NCBI GenBank assembly: GCA_964369975.1
Contig: CAYJFZ010000002.1
Location: forward strand, 189,384 to 253,383
DNA from: RGIG3102 sp964369975
GTDB taxonomy: Bacteria; Bacillota; Clostridia; Oscillospirales; Ruminococcaceae
DNA length: 64,000 nt
Reading direction: 5' to 3'
The position numbers were made by a program, and so were the translations under genes. The notes under the pieces are model-generated. The model was given only the letters and a program-made list of their open reading frames with translations, ran no database searches and was not told where the DNA came from. Shown one piece after another: positions 43,311 through 51,928 of this stretch (the stretch's first letter is position 1; each line of letters starts with the position of its first letter).

Positions 43311-44450
43311 TTAAGCCTCAAAATTCATTTCTAAAATTTGATTTGCAGTTATATGCCATAAAAAGTTTTCAAGAACTCTTTGTTTTGCATTATCGATTTT
43401 TTGATTAAAATTTTCATCTGTAAGAGCTGTCATTAAAGCCTTTTTAATTGAATCAACACTGTTATCTTCCATTAAAATTCCGTGTTCTGAGTCTAATATA
43501 ATCTCAGTTGCCCCACCACTTTGCATAGTAGTAGCGACAATACAGCCACAAAGGCATGCCTCCAATACAGTAGTAGGAAAACCTTCGGAAATTGTAGGTA
43601 GGCAAAAAATATCACTTTGTTTATAAAGGCTAATAGCTTGTCGATAGGCTATTTGTCCTAATAAAAAAGTATTTTCATTTTTATTATTATATAAATAATT
43701 ATAAGAAGCACCTTCACCTGCGAAAAGTAAAACAGTATTCTCTAAGTTTAATTCATTAAAAGCTTTTAATAAATTCTCCACACCTTTTTCAGGAACTAAT
43801 CGACCTACATAACATATCTTCTTGCTATTAGCATCTATGTTATATGGTGAAAGGTCTAATTCGTGTTTATCAATATTATAGATATAGTCAGCACTTATTG
43901 CGTTATATAAAATACCCTTAGCTTTTACATTAAAATGCTTAAGCCACTTACAGCAAGCTTTTGATACTCCGTAAAAGTTTTTACAATTCATATAGATTAA
44001 TTTTATTAAAATATGCTCATAAATTCTAATAAAAACATCTAAAAATTTATTATTTAAACTTAAATAATTTGAGCCATGCTCGATTACTATACAAGGTAAT
44101 TTATGTTTTTTTGCAAAAGCACTACATAATAAAGATAAAAGGTATATTCTGGTATTAATGATGAAATGGATGTTTTCATTTTCTAAAACAGTATTAAGTA
44201 AAGAGATATTTTCTTTGCTAAAAAATGCAATAGGAAGTCTTCCGTTTACTAAAGAAAGACCCTTTAAACGAAGTATTTTAATTCCCTCAGGAGTTGTTTC
44301 AATTTTGGGTGTGTTCTTAACAGAACTTGTGATAACTATGCAATTATGACCTTTTTTAATTAATTCTTTTGCTAAATTAAATGTATAAGTTTCAACGCCA
44401 CCAACAGTAGGAAAATACTGAGCTGAAACAATGCAGTATGTTTTTTTCAT
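43311..44450 (-). CDS. family 4 glycosyltransferase
   Basis: 379 aa, GT-B fold. The N-terminal loop is FPTVGGVETYTFNLAKELIK; the C-terminal donor-site segments are ICYVGRLVPEKGVENLLKAF and the EX7E region SEGFPTTVLEACLCGCIVA. Likely transfers a sugar in cell-surface glycan synthesis. Its ATG overlaps the stop of an upstream, decayed membrane-protein gene as TAATG, showing that it was once the second gene of a coupled operon. Confidence 0.9.
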   Translation of the reverse strand: MKKTYCIVSAQYFPTVGGVETYTFNLAKELIKKGHNCIVITSSVKNTPKIETTPEGIKILRLKGLSLVNGRLPIAFFSKENISLLNTVLENENIHFIINTRIYLLSLLCSAFAKKHKLPCIVIEHGSNYLSLNNKFLDVFIRIYEHILIKLIYMNCKNFYGVSKACCKWLKHFNVKAKGILYNAISADYIYNIDKHELDLSPYNIDANSKKICYVGRLVPEKGVENLLKAFNELNLENTVLLFAGEGASYNYLYNNKNENTFLLGQIAYRQAISLYKQSDIFCLPTISEGFPTTVLEACLCGCIVATTMQSGGATEIILDSEHGILMEDNSVDSIKKALMTALTDENFNQKIDNAKQRVLENFLWHITANQILEMNFEA

Positions 44451-44701
44451 TAGGTTTCACCACCTTTTTTAGTAAGTATTTTTAATATATCATTTATAAG
44501 TAATATTGCAGAAAATAGGATAATAGGAACAGTAATAAGATTAAACAAATCTTGTGTAGTAAAAGAGTTTATTGTATCAAATGTTCTTTTATTAATTGTG
44601 AGTTCTTCAAATTTAATGGTATTTGAGGCAGTTACACCTAAATCAAATCTTATTTTTTTAGTATTAAAAGGAAGTGTAAATGAGTAATAACCATTTTCAA
44701 T
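44450..44701 (-). pseudogene. 3' remnant of a membrane-protein gene
   Basis: An open frame of 83 codons on the minus strand ends in TAA at 44450-44452 but has no usable start: it is closed upstream by a stop at 44702-44704 and contains no ATG. The residue reads ENGYYSFTLPFNTKKIRFDL and onward to a membrane helix (FNLITVPIILFSAILLINDI) and a basic tail KILTKKGGET. It looks like the C-terminal end of a large polytopic surface-glycan protein with the rest deleted. The stop overlaps the GT4 start. Confidence 0.55.
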
Positions 44702-44748
44702 TTATGTTATTTGCTAAAGCACTTGCATTAATGTTCAAAATGAAAATA

Positions 44749-44773
44749 CGTCCCAAAAACTAAATTAGGGACG
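44749..44773 (-). terminator. weak terminator-like hairpin after the 54-aa gene
   Basis: CGTCCC (44749-44754) and GGGACG (44768-44773) with a 13-base loop, followed on the minus strand by TATTTTCATTTT. Confidence 0.45.
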
Positions 44774-44780
44774 ATTAATA

Positions 44781-44945
44781 CTATAAATAATTTAAAAATA
44801 AGCCATTTAAAACTCCACCAATATAAACAAAGGCTATAAAAGAGAATAACCCGATTAAGAATGAAGATATAGGTGTAGTCTTCAGATATCTATAAAATAC
44901 AAATCCTATAAAATGAATAAGCAAAAAAGCTAAAAAAATAGGCAT
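44781..44945 (-). CDS. 54-aa two-helix membrane protein
   Basis: The frame begins MPIFLAFLLIHFIGFVFYRY and ends NGLFLNYL, with two hydrophobic helices linked by a short loop KTTPISS. AAGGAG is 5 bases before the ATG, which supports real translation. No family recognised. It lies between a decayed gene and a spacer with paired Spo0A-like boxes, from which it is transcribed away. Confidence 0.6.
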   Translation of the reverse strand: MPIFLAFLLIHFIGFVFYRYLKTTPISSFLIGLFSFIAFVYIGGVLNGLFLNYL

Positions 44946-45022
44946 TATTTCTCCTTATATATATAATACTTTATTAATAATGATAACATAACTTGTACAC
45001 AATATCAAGGAAAACATTAAAA

Positions 45023-45046
45023 TTCGACAATCAATAGAGTGTCGAA
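45023..45046. promoter_or_regulatory. inverted pair of Spo0A-like boxes
   Basis: TTCGACA (45023-45029) and TGTCGAA (45040-45046) form an 8-bp inverted repeat including flanking A/T, each arm matching the 0A box consensus. It sits in the 323-base divergent spacer (44946-45268) between the 54-aa membrane protein and the sigma factor. The rest of the spacer is AT-rich with the promoter listed separately. Confidence 0.4.
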
Positions 45047-45161
45047 TATTTAATTAATACAACCAATAAATTATAAGAAAGGATATCTTTATTAAAAATT
45101 ATTTAAACATTTTAAATTCGTATTATTTATTAATAAATTATGTATAAATTGTAATAAAACA

Positions 45162-45190
45162 TTGTAAATTAGCAAAAAATTAGGTATAAT
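45162..45190 (+). promoter_or_regulatory. sigma-A-type promoter of the sigma/anti-sigma operon
   Basis: TTGTAA (45162-45167), 17-base spacer, TATAAT (45185-45190), 78 bases before the start. Confidence 0.6.
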
Positions 45191-45268
45191 TAAATTAATT
45201 TAAAAAAAATTATTTTTAATGCAATAAAAACACTTACTTATGTATTATTATAGTGAATGGAGGAAATT

Positions 45269-45853
45269 ATGTTTTTATTATTAATGGCTGTTTTAAATGA
45301 TGAAACTCCAGCCGAATTAGTAGTTCCTGATGAGCTTATATATAAAATAGCTCAAAAAGACTCAAAAGCTTTGGAGGAACTGTACCAAAAAACCAACAAA
45401 GCAGTTTATGGTTTTGCGTATTCAATACTTAAAAATTCATACGACGCACAGGATGTGTTGCAAGATGTTTTTGTAAAAGTATATACTGCAGCACATACTT
45501 ATAAAGGTCAGGGAAAACCTATGGCTTGGATATTTACAATAACAAGGAATTTAGCTTTATTGAAAATAAGACAAGAAAAAAGGACAGGAGTAATCGACAC
45601 CCAAGAAACACAAGTAGAGGATACATATCAGCAAGACGGTGATATTGAAAATAAACTTTTACTTGAAATGCTATTAAATACACTTTCTGATGAAGACAGA
45701 CAGATTGTTGTATTGCATGCATTTAGTGGTATGAAGCATAAAGAAATAGCTCAAATAATGCAATTGAACTTATCAACAGTTCTTTCAAAACATAATCGAG
45801 CACTAAAGAAAATGCGAAATATTTTACAGGAGGACAGTGGCGATGACAGATAA
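45269..45853 (+). CDS. ECF-type RNA polymerase sigma factor
   Basis: 194 aa with only regions 2 and 4. Region 2 spans about residues 20-95 (YGFAYSILKNSYDAQDVLQD is the core-binding part and GKPMAWIFTITRNLAL is region 2.4-like). Region 4 is the HTH at about 130-185 (MKHKEIAQIMQLNLSTVLSK). GGAGG is 5 bases before the ATG at 45269; an ATG at 45257 overlaps that RBS. The N-terminus FLLLMAVLNDETPAELVVP is a short extension before region 2. It overlaps its anti-sigma gene by 11 bases. Confidence 0.87.
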   Translation: MFLLLMAVLNDETPAELVVPDELIYKIAQKDSKALEELYQKTNKAVYGFAYSILKNSYDAQDVLQDVFVKVYTAAHTYKGQGKPMAWIFTITRNLALLKIRQEKRTGVIDTQETQVEDTYQQDGDIENKLLLEMLLNTLSDEDRQIVVLHAFSGMKHKEIAQIMQLNLSTVLSKHNRALKKMRNILQEDSGDDR

Positions 45854-47102
45854 ACAATTAGAATTAAAAATACAAAAAGCTATCTTAGCAACAAAACCAA
45901 AAGATGATTTTAATGCTATCATGAAAGCTTGCCTTGAAAGCGATAATAATACAGATACTATTAAAGAAGATAAAAAAGCCATTCCTTTTAAAAGGTATAT
46001 AATGGCTGTAGCCGCAAGTTTTGCTATAATTTTTACAAGTATATTTATGTATGGTATATTAGGAGATTCAACAGCCTATGTTATAAATATGGATGTTAAC
46101 CCTAGCATATCAATACAAGTAAATAAAGATGAAGAAATAAAAGAAGTTACAGCTTTAAATGGTGATGCGGTAATAGTTTTAGGTGATATGAATTTAGAAG
46201 GCCTTGACTTAGAACTTGCAATGAATGCTATAGTTGGCTCAATGGTAAAACACGGATATATTGACCAAATAAGCAATACAATACTTTTATCAGTAGAAGG
46301 TGATGAACTTACAGATGAATTAAAAAATACTTTATTAGATAAAGTAAGTATGATTCTATCTGAAAATTCAGTAACAGGCTCAGTAGTATATAGAGAAATG
46401 ACAGTTACAAGTGCAATAGAAGATTTAGCAAATGAATACGATATATCAATAGGTAAAGCAAACTTAATTAATGATATATTAATGCTAAACACATATTTTG
46501 ATATAAATGATTTAATAGGTTTTAAAACATCAGAATTAGTCCTTATATTACAAGGCTTACAAGAAACAACAGATATTGTAGGCGAAGTATATAAAGGTGA
46601 TTACATTGGCGAACAAAATGCCTTAAACATAGCCTTAACACATGCAGGCGTTCAAGCTCCTAACAATGTAGACATTGAATATGATAGTTATAACTCAAGA
46701 TTAGCATATGAGATAGAATTTGACTTTAATGGTAATGATTATGAATATCATATAGATGTAAAAACAGGAGATATCTTAAGTAGTGAATTAGATGTAGATG
46801 ATGATTTTGATGACGACGATGATGAAGATGAAGACGAATTAGAAGACGAATTAGAAGATGAATTAGAAGATGAATTGGAAGATGAATTGGAAGACGAGTT
46901 AGAAGATGAATTTGAAGATGAATTGGAAGATGAGTTAGAAGATAATAATGACAATAACGCCGACAATGTCGGTGATAGTGTCAATACACAAACTCAACCT
47001 GAGCCACAAGCGCCACAAGCCCCTCCGTCAAATGATAATGACAATGACGACGGTGATGAAGAAGAGGAAGAAGATGAAGACGAAGAAGAGGATAATGATT
47101 AA
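45843..47102 (+). CDS. RsgI-like transmembrane anti-sigma factor with acidic repeat tail
   Basis: 419 aa. A cytoplasmic N-terminal part of about 50 residues (expected to hold the sigma factor) is followed by one membrane helix (about 51-73). The outer part opens with MDVNPSISIQVN, the segment typical of RsgI proteins; Asn86-Pro87 is the site where RsgI proteins cleave themselves. A PepSY-like domain follows (about 260-320, up to HIDVKTGDIL). Then comes a very acidic tail with nine ELED-type tetrapeptides, a Pro/Gln patch and a final Glu/Asp run. ATG at 45843 is 9 bases from AGGAGG; a GTG at 45837 is too close. RseP-type release after cleavage is a plausible signalling route (inference). Confidence 0.8.
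   Translation: MTDKQLELKIQKAILATKPKDDFNAIMKACLESDNNTDTIKEDKKAIPFKRYIMAVAASFAIIFTSIFMYGILGDSTAYVINMDVNPSISIQVNKDEEIKEVTALNGDAVIVLGDMNLEGLDLELAMNAIVGSMVKHGYIDQISNTILLSVEGDELTDELKNTLLDKVSMILSENSVTGSVVYREMTVTSAIEDLANEYDISIGKANLINDILMLNTYFDINDLIGFKTSELVLILQGLQETTDIVGEVYKGDYIGEQNALNIALTHAGVQAPNNVDIEYDSYNSRLAYEIEFDFNGNDYEYHIDVKTGDILSSELDVDDDFDDDDDEDEDELEDELEDELEDELEDELEDELEDEFEDELEDELEDNNDNNADNVGDSVNTQTQPEPQAPQAPPSNDNDNDDGDEEEEEDEDEEEDND
46836..46943 (+). repeat. nine 12-bp tandem units coding for ELED
   Basis: Nine in-frame copies of GAATTAGAAGAT or close variants, one giving EFED. Replication slippage here would lengthen or shorten the tail without a frameshift. Confidence 0.9.
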
Positions 47103-47118
47103 ATAAAAACATAATTTT

Positions 47119-47151
47119 AAAAGCGATGCTAAAACATCGCTTTTATTTTTT
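47119..47151 (+). terminator. terminator of the sigma/anti-sigma operon
   Basis: Perfect 10-bp stem (47119-47128 with 47135-47144), CTAAAA loop, then TATTTTTTT. Confidence 0.9.
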
Positions 47152-47155
47152 TATA

Positions 47156-47935
47156 TTAAATAAATAGTAGTAAACTTAGAGCCATTATTAACATACCAAA
47201 AACTGCCCAATAATCACAAAAAGGAGAGCTTGAATATTTTTTACTTGAAGGCAAGAGTTCTGCTATGCTTATATATACCATAACACCACTTACAAACGAA
47301 AAGATAAAACCAAACATACCATCATTAAATATACCTGATAATAATACATACCCAATAACACCTCCTATAGGCTCGGCTACGCCCGATAGAAGGGATATAA
47401 AAAGAGCCTTAGATTTGCTTTTAGTAGCAAAATAAATAGGAACAGCAACAGCAACACCCTCAGGTATATTATGTATTGCAATGGCAAGTGCAATAGGAAA
47501 GCCTAAAGAAGGATCTTTTATTGCAGCTGTAAAAGTGGCAAGACCTTCAGGGAAATTATGAATAGCAATAGCAAGGGCAGTGAAAATACCCATTCTAAGT
47601 AAGTTTTCATCAGTTGAAGTGTTATTAGTGATATCTTTAATATCCGGAATTAATTTATCAATTAAAATAATGAGTAATATCCCTAAAAAGAAGCTGATAA
47701 TTGAATATAAATTACCTTGTTTTTCACCGTAAAATAATATAAGTGAATTCTTGCCCTTAATTAATATTTCAGCGAATGAAACATAGAGCATTACACCACC
47801 AGCAAAGCCTAAACTAATTGATAGTATGTCATTATTAATTTTTTTACCTTTTAAAACAATTAAACTTCCTATACAAGTTGATAGTCCTGCAAATATTGTC
47901 AGCCCTAAGGCAAATAAAAAATTATTTTGGTTCAT
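47156..47935 (-). CDS. ZIP-family metal transporter
   Basis: 259 aa, eight membrane segments, of the ZupT/GufA type that imports zinc and other divalent metals. Helix 4 and 5 metal residues are in ALAIAIHNFPEGLATF and ALAIAIHNIPEGVAVAVP. Single gene with GGAG before the ATG. Direction and ion are inferred from the family. Confidence 0.9.
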   Translation of the reverse strand: MNQNNFLFALGLTIFAGLSTCIGSLIVLKGKKINNDILSISLGFAGGVMLYVSFAEILIKGKNSLILFYGEKQGNLYSIISFFLGILLIILIDKLIPDIKDITNNTSTDENLLRMGIFTALAIAIHNFPEGLATFTAAIKDPSLGFPIALAIAIHNIPEGVAVAVPIYFATKSKSKALFISLLSGVAEPIGGVIGYVLLSGIFNDGMFGFIFSFVSGVMVYISIAELLPSSKKYSSSPFCDYWAVFGMLIMALSLLLFI

Positions 47936-48047
47936 AATAAATCTCCATAAAATAAAAGCGCTTATATTATTATATAAAAAATTACAGTTTTAAGTTAAAA
48001 AATAATTATCTTAATTAGCTTTTTATATAAAAGAGTAGGGGAATAAA

Positions 48048-48077
48048 AAAATAAGCTACTATAAAGTAGCTTATTTT
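48048..48077 (-). terminator. terminator of the flavin reductase gene
   Basis: Perfect 13-bp stem (48048-48060 with 48065-48077) and ATAA loop, 31 bases after the stop; T-runs on both strands. Confidence 0.85.
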
Positions 48078-48107
48078 CTATTTAATATATTAGTAATTAA
48101 ATGTATT

Positions 48108-50060
48108 TTATTCTTTTGCAAGCTCTGCTGCTTTTACAACAGCATTAACTATGCGTTGTGAAGTTAAAGTTGCATCAGCAATCATATCCACATTTACGCT
48201 GTTACTATCAACGATTGCATTAGGTATTGCATCTAAAGCAGGTTGTGCTATTGATAAAGTTTCGCCGTGGCTTACAATTTCAACATTTGTGATTACTTCG
48301 CCTTCAAAGCTAACTTCAACAGTCATAAGATTTCCATCTTGGCCATCAACTTCAACACTGTAAGTGCCATCTTTAACGCCTTCTAAAGATAATTCAACAC
48401 CAGCTGTTGCTGTTTCTTTTTCAAATAAATCAGCTGAAAGAATATTTGTAGCCTCTTTTACTTCATAGCCTGTTTGTAATTCTTGTGTTAATACTTGTTC
48501 TGCTGCATAATCACCGAATACGATAGGACCCATTACACCTACACCAGATGAAATGTATCTACCCCAAACACCGCCTAAAGTTTCGCCAGCGGCATATAGA
48601 CCAGGAATAACATTGCCTTCTTCATCTAATACTTGTAAGTTGTTATTAACTTCAACACCACCCATAGTAACAATAGCTAAAGGTTTAATTGCAACTGCAT
48701 AGAATTTTTCACCTTCAATTTTGTTTATTGCTACATTGAAAGGAGAAGAAGTTTCATCATAAACGCGGCCGAATTCATCAGTTGTTTGTGAGTCAACGCT
48801 TGCGTTATAATCTGCAACTGTTTGTAGGAATGTATCAGTTGGTATATCTAATTTTTCGCTAAGTTCTTCTAAAGAAGAAGCTGTTACTACATAATCAGCA
48901 AAAGCAGGTGTCATAAAGAAGTATTGTAAAAATGCACCTTGACCAGATGCGATTAAATCTTCACCGATTTTATCAGTATAGATTTCGTATTGAATACCTT
49001 CTGGTTGATGTTCTAAAGCAACTTCTCTTGCAACATTATCAGCATCAGTTTCATTTACAAATCTTTCGCCGTTAACATTTACTAAGATACCGCCTGCGTA
49101 TTGTGTTTTTGTTGTTGCTATTCTACCTGTACCAGGGATTTCTAAGCTTTCAAGGCCCATTGGATAAGTTGGAATCCAGCCCATTGATTCTTCATTTAAA
49201 GCTGCACCAACTGTTTGCATTAATCTTAAGCCATTACCATCAGCACTTGGAAGACCACCAGTGATAACAACATCGCCATAGTCACTGAATTCGCCCATTA
49301 AATCAGGGTTGCCTGAGTATCCACCTGTTGCCATAATAATACCGTAATTTGCAGTATATATAGCTTCTTGTCCTTCAAAAGTAGCAACAGCTGAAAGTAC
49401 TTGACCTTCTTCATTAGCTTTTAAAGCTGTAACTTCTGTATTAAGTAAAACTGTGATTTTTTCTTCTTGTGCAACTAATTCATCTAATAATTCATGAGCT
49501 GATGATTTATACTTTTCTGCATCATGAGGTTTTGCTTTATATGAACGAGGGTATGAGTATAAAGTATGCTCTGGAGCATAAACTGATTTATTACCATCTG
49601 CATCTGTTGTAAATTCGTTGTCGCTTAAACCAGCTTCCCACATGAAATCAATCATGGTTGTAGCGCCTTCAACATAAATGTCTACTAAAGCTTCATTAGG
49701 CTCACCTCCTAATTTTTCGCCTTCAGTAATGATGTCATTTTTATAAGATTCAAGTGAGTCTTCTGTTAAACCGTCTAATTCTTGAATAATTGTATTAGCT
49801 CCTGACATAGTACCGCTTGTTGTGTTTAAAGAACCACCAGTCATAGGCATTCTTTCTAAAACAACAACGCTTTGAGCGCCATTTCTTACTGCTGATAATG
49901 CAGCTGATAAGCCACCACCGCCAGCACCAACGATAACTACATCGTAAACTGTTTCAGTAAGTGAGTCTGTTTGTGAGTCTTGAGTGTCTTTAGTAGAGCA
50001 AGATACTAATAATGATAATAATAAAGCACTACTTAAAATAATTGCTAAAAGTTTTTTCAT
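48108..50060 (-). CDS. extracellular FAD/FMN reductase lipoprotein (fumarate-reductase-like)
   Basis: 650 aa. Signal peptide with lipobox LLVSC, so it is anchored outside the cell. A fumarate-reductase/succinate-dehydrogenase type FAD domain follows (about 40-540): dinucleotide loop VVIVGAGGGGLSAALSA, ERMPMTGGSLNTTSG and GIIMATGGYSGN. A C-terminal FMN-binding domain (about 560-645, from EGVKDGTYSVEV) ends with DMIADAT, matching the outer positions of the ApbE motif Dxx(s/t)gAT; Thr631 would carry FMN. Related Gram-positive proteins take electrons from a surface flavin chain and reduce acceptors such as fumarate or urocanate. The C-terminal substrate segment reads GGVWGRYISSGVGVMG, not the fumarate-type HGANRLGG, so the acceptor is probably different. 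A divergent AraC gene likely controls it. Confidence 0.85.
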   Translation of the reverse strand: MKKLLAIILSSALLLSLLVSCSTKDTQDSQTDSLTETVYDVVIVGAGGGGLSAALSAVRNGAQSVVVLERMPMTGGSLNTTSGTMSGANTIIQELDGLTEDSLESYKNDIITEGEKLGGEPNEALVDIYVEGATTMIDFMWEAGLSDNEFTTDADGNKSVYAPEHTLYSYPRSYKAKPHDAEKYKSSAHELLDELVAQEEKITVLLNTEVTALKANEEGQVLSAVATFEGQEAIYTANYGIIMATGGYSGNPDLMGEFSDYGDVVITGGLPSADGNGLRLMQTVGAALNEESMGWIPTYPMGLESLEIPGTGRIATTKTQYAGGILVNVNGERFVNETDADNVAREVALEHQPEGIQYEIYTDKIGEDLIASGQGAFLQYFFMTPAFADYVVTASSLEELSEKLDIPTDTFLQTVADYNASVDSQTTDEFGRVYDETSSPFNVAINKIEGEKFYAVAIKPLAIVTMGGVEVNNNLQVLDEEGNVIPGLYAAGETLGGVWGRYISSGVGVMGPIVFGDYAAEQVLTQELQTGYEVKEATNILSADLFEKETATAGVELSLEGVKDGTYSVEVDGQDGNLMTVEVSFEGEVITNVEIVSHGETLSIAQPALDAIPNAIVDSNSVNVDMIADATLTSQRIVNAVVKAAELAKE

Positions 50061-50100
50061 AATTTCCTCCTAATGTATGATTGTTAAAAATAAGATAATA

Positions 50101-50129
50101 TTGACATTTCTTATCGATAATATTATACT
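50101..50129 (+). promoter_or_regulatory. promoter of the AraC gene with internal palindrome
   Basis: TTGACA (50101-50106), 17-base spacer, TATACT (50124-50129). The perfect palindrome TTATCGATAA (50111-50120) fills the spacer, and a minus-strand TATAAT (50122-50127) overlaps the -10, so the divergent promoters share one control site. Confidence 0.6.
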
Positions 50130-50189
50130 GAATATAGTTGCGGTATAATTATACAAATAATGAACAAAATTACATAAAAGGTGACAATA

Positions 50190-51068
50190 GTGAAAAATAA
50201 AATAAAAGAATACATGTATAGAATAAAAGAAGATAAAATATCGAATTTCCTTAATTTGATGCATTTTAATGTATCAGGCTGCGGGATAAGGGTATTTAGT
50301 GAGAAAACAAAATTAAATAAAATTACTTTAAATCAAAACAGAATAATTTATATTAAAAAGGGAAGTACAAATATCTTTGTAAATAATGTTGAGTTTGAAT
50401 TATCAGTAGGGGATATGCTATTTACAAGAGCGTATTCAGTTTTAGAAGCGACTACCTTTGAAGGAGAATGCGAAATATACTATATTTATTTCGATATCTT
50501 ACCACATCATTTAGAAAAAATATTTTTAGAAGATATATTTTTCTCTAAAAATTTATTTACATTTAAAAAAGATGCTAACTTATTAAATATGCTTTTTAGT
50601 GAAATAATAAGTAATGCTGATGAGCAAAGAGATTCTTCTTATTATATTTCACAAAGTTATTTTTCAATATTAATAGCATTAATTTATCAAAATGAAGTCA
50701 AAAATAATAAAGATAAAGAAGTAACCAAATTCTTTAATAATGACAAAGAAAAATATTTAAACTTAGCTACAGAATATATTCAAAAGCATATAGAACAAAA
50801 TATAAAATTAGAAGATATAGCAAAAGAAATAGGTATTACCTCAAATTATATATATAAAATTTTTATTGAACTGTTAAAAGTATCGCCAAAAGAATATATC
50901 TTAGAAAGGCGACTTGAATTAGTAGCAAAATTATTAGTATCAACAAATTTATCAATTAATGAAATAGCTTTTAATCTTGATTTTTCTTCTCAAGCTCATT
51001 TAACGAAATTATTTAAACAATTTTACAATATAGCGCCTAATAAGTATAGAAAAGACTTAATGAATTAA
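50190..51068 (+). CDS. AraC-family transcriptional regulator
   Basis: 292 aa. N-terminal cupin-like sensor (about 30-130; SVGDMLFTRAYSVLEATTF), then two C-terminal HTH motifs: IKLEDIAKEIGITSNYIYKI and LSINEIAFNLDFSSQAHLTK, ending FYNIAPNKYRKD. GTG at 50190 follows AAAGGTGA with good spacing; GTG at 50181 is part of that RBS. Divergent from the flavin reductase, which it probably activates in response to the reductase's substrate. Confidence 0.85.
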   Translation: MKNKIKEYMYRIKEDKISNFLNLMHFNVSGCGIRVFSEKTKLNKITLNQNRIIYIKKGSTNIFVNNVEFELSVGDMLFTRAYSVLEATTFEGECEIYYIYFDILPHHLEKIFLEDIFFSKNLFTFKKDANLLNMLFSEIISNADEQRDSSYYISQSYFSILIALIYQNEVKNNKDKEVTKFFNNDKEKYLNLATEYIQKHIEQNIKLEDIAKEIGITSNYIYKIFIELLKVSPKEYILERRLELVAKLLVSTNLSINEIAFNLDFSSQAHLTKLFKQFYNIAPNKYRKDLMN

Positions 51069-51928
51069 GATAACTTGTATAATTTTTTTAAATCTGTATT
51101 AAATAGAAATAGGGGAGAACGGTTTGTATAAGAATGATTTCTAAGTAAAATATTAAAATTAATGCGATAGATTTAAAATGTTAATAAAAGAATTTATTAA
51201 AAAATATTTATTGGAAAAATAAAATAATTTTAAATAAGATAATAGAAAATACTAAATATTTTTTTTAAAATTACGATTAAGAAAAGAGGAGTATTTAAAT
51301 TCTTTCATAAAAAATAATACAAGCATAAAAAATAATATATATCATTTCGCTAAATAAAAATTTAGCGAAATGAAGGGAAGAAGAAATACAATATTTTTAT
51401 TATGTATAGTAATAATATACTTCATAAGCTTTCTTCAGCTTTCTTTAAAATTATTTAAGCTTTTATCCAATATTTTGTTTTAGTATAAGATAAGTATTTA
51501 TCTAATGCAGTTTATTTTATATGTAAGTTTTACTTTAATGTAATTTCTTTTATAATTTATTACAGCATTATTTTTTGTGTTTTTTGCAAATTATAAATTT
51601 TAATATTTCAAGCTCTTGTTTGTAGCAATTTATTTTTTTGTTTACTTATCTTTATATGTTTTGAATATTATTATTTTATATAAAATTTTCTTTTTTAATG
51701 ATTTTACATTTTAATATACTATTTAGTGATTGCATAAAAATATATTTTAAATTTGATTATTAAATTTTTAATGATTAAACAAATATGAGCTAAATAAAAT
51801 AATTATAAATTGCTTATTGATATTTATATAGTTTTCTGTTAAAATTAGTTTATTATAACTAATTTTATAGTTTTAGGTGTAATTTATTTTAAATCTTTTA
51901 AACCCCTTAGCTTGGAGTAAAATTTTAA
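51069..51928. other. 860-base AT-rich region without a recognisable gene
   Basis: No frame here has both a start with RBS and protein-like composition. Notable items: a perfect 12-bp inverted repeat with TAAAAA loop (51343-51354 with 51361-51372) and a 10-bp one (51841-51850 with 51857-51866) near the next gene. From about 51410 the plus strand is T-rich. It could be decayed coding DNA or carry an unknown RNA. Confidence 0.5.

Noticed and set aside
44680..44763. 27-aa plus-strand frame starting MSNNHFQF with an AAAGGAAG element
   Set aside because: It overlaps the decayed membrane gene on the other strand, ends in the hairpin at 44749-44773 and has no recognisable homologue. Possibly the start of a lost insertion, but not supportable.
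46836..46943. Regular repeats considered as a CRISPR array
   Set aside because: 12-bp in-frame units without spacers; they encode ELED.
46748..46984. Ser/Asn-rich frame opposite the acidic repeat
   Set aside because: Direct antisense reading of the ELED repeat; low complexity.
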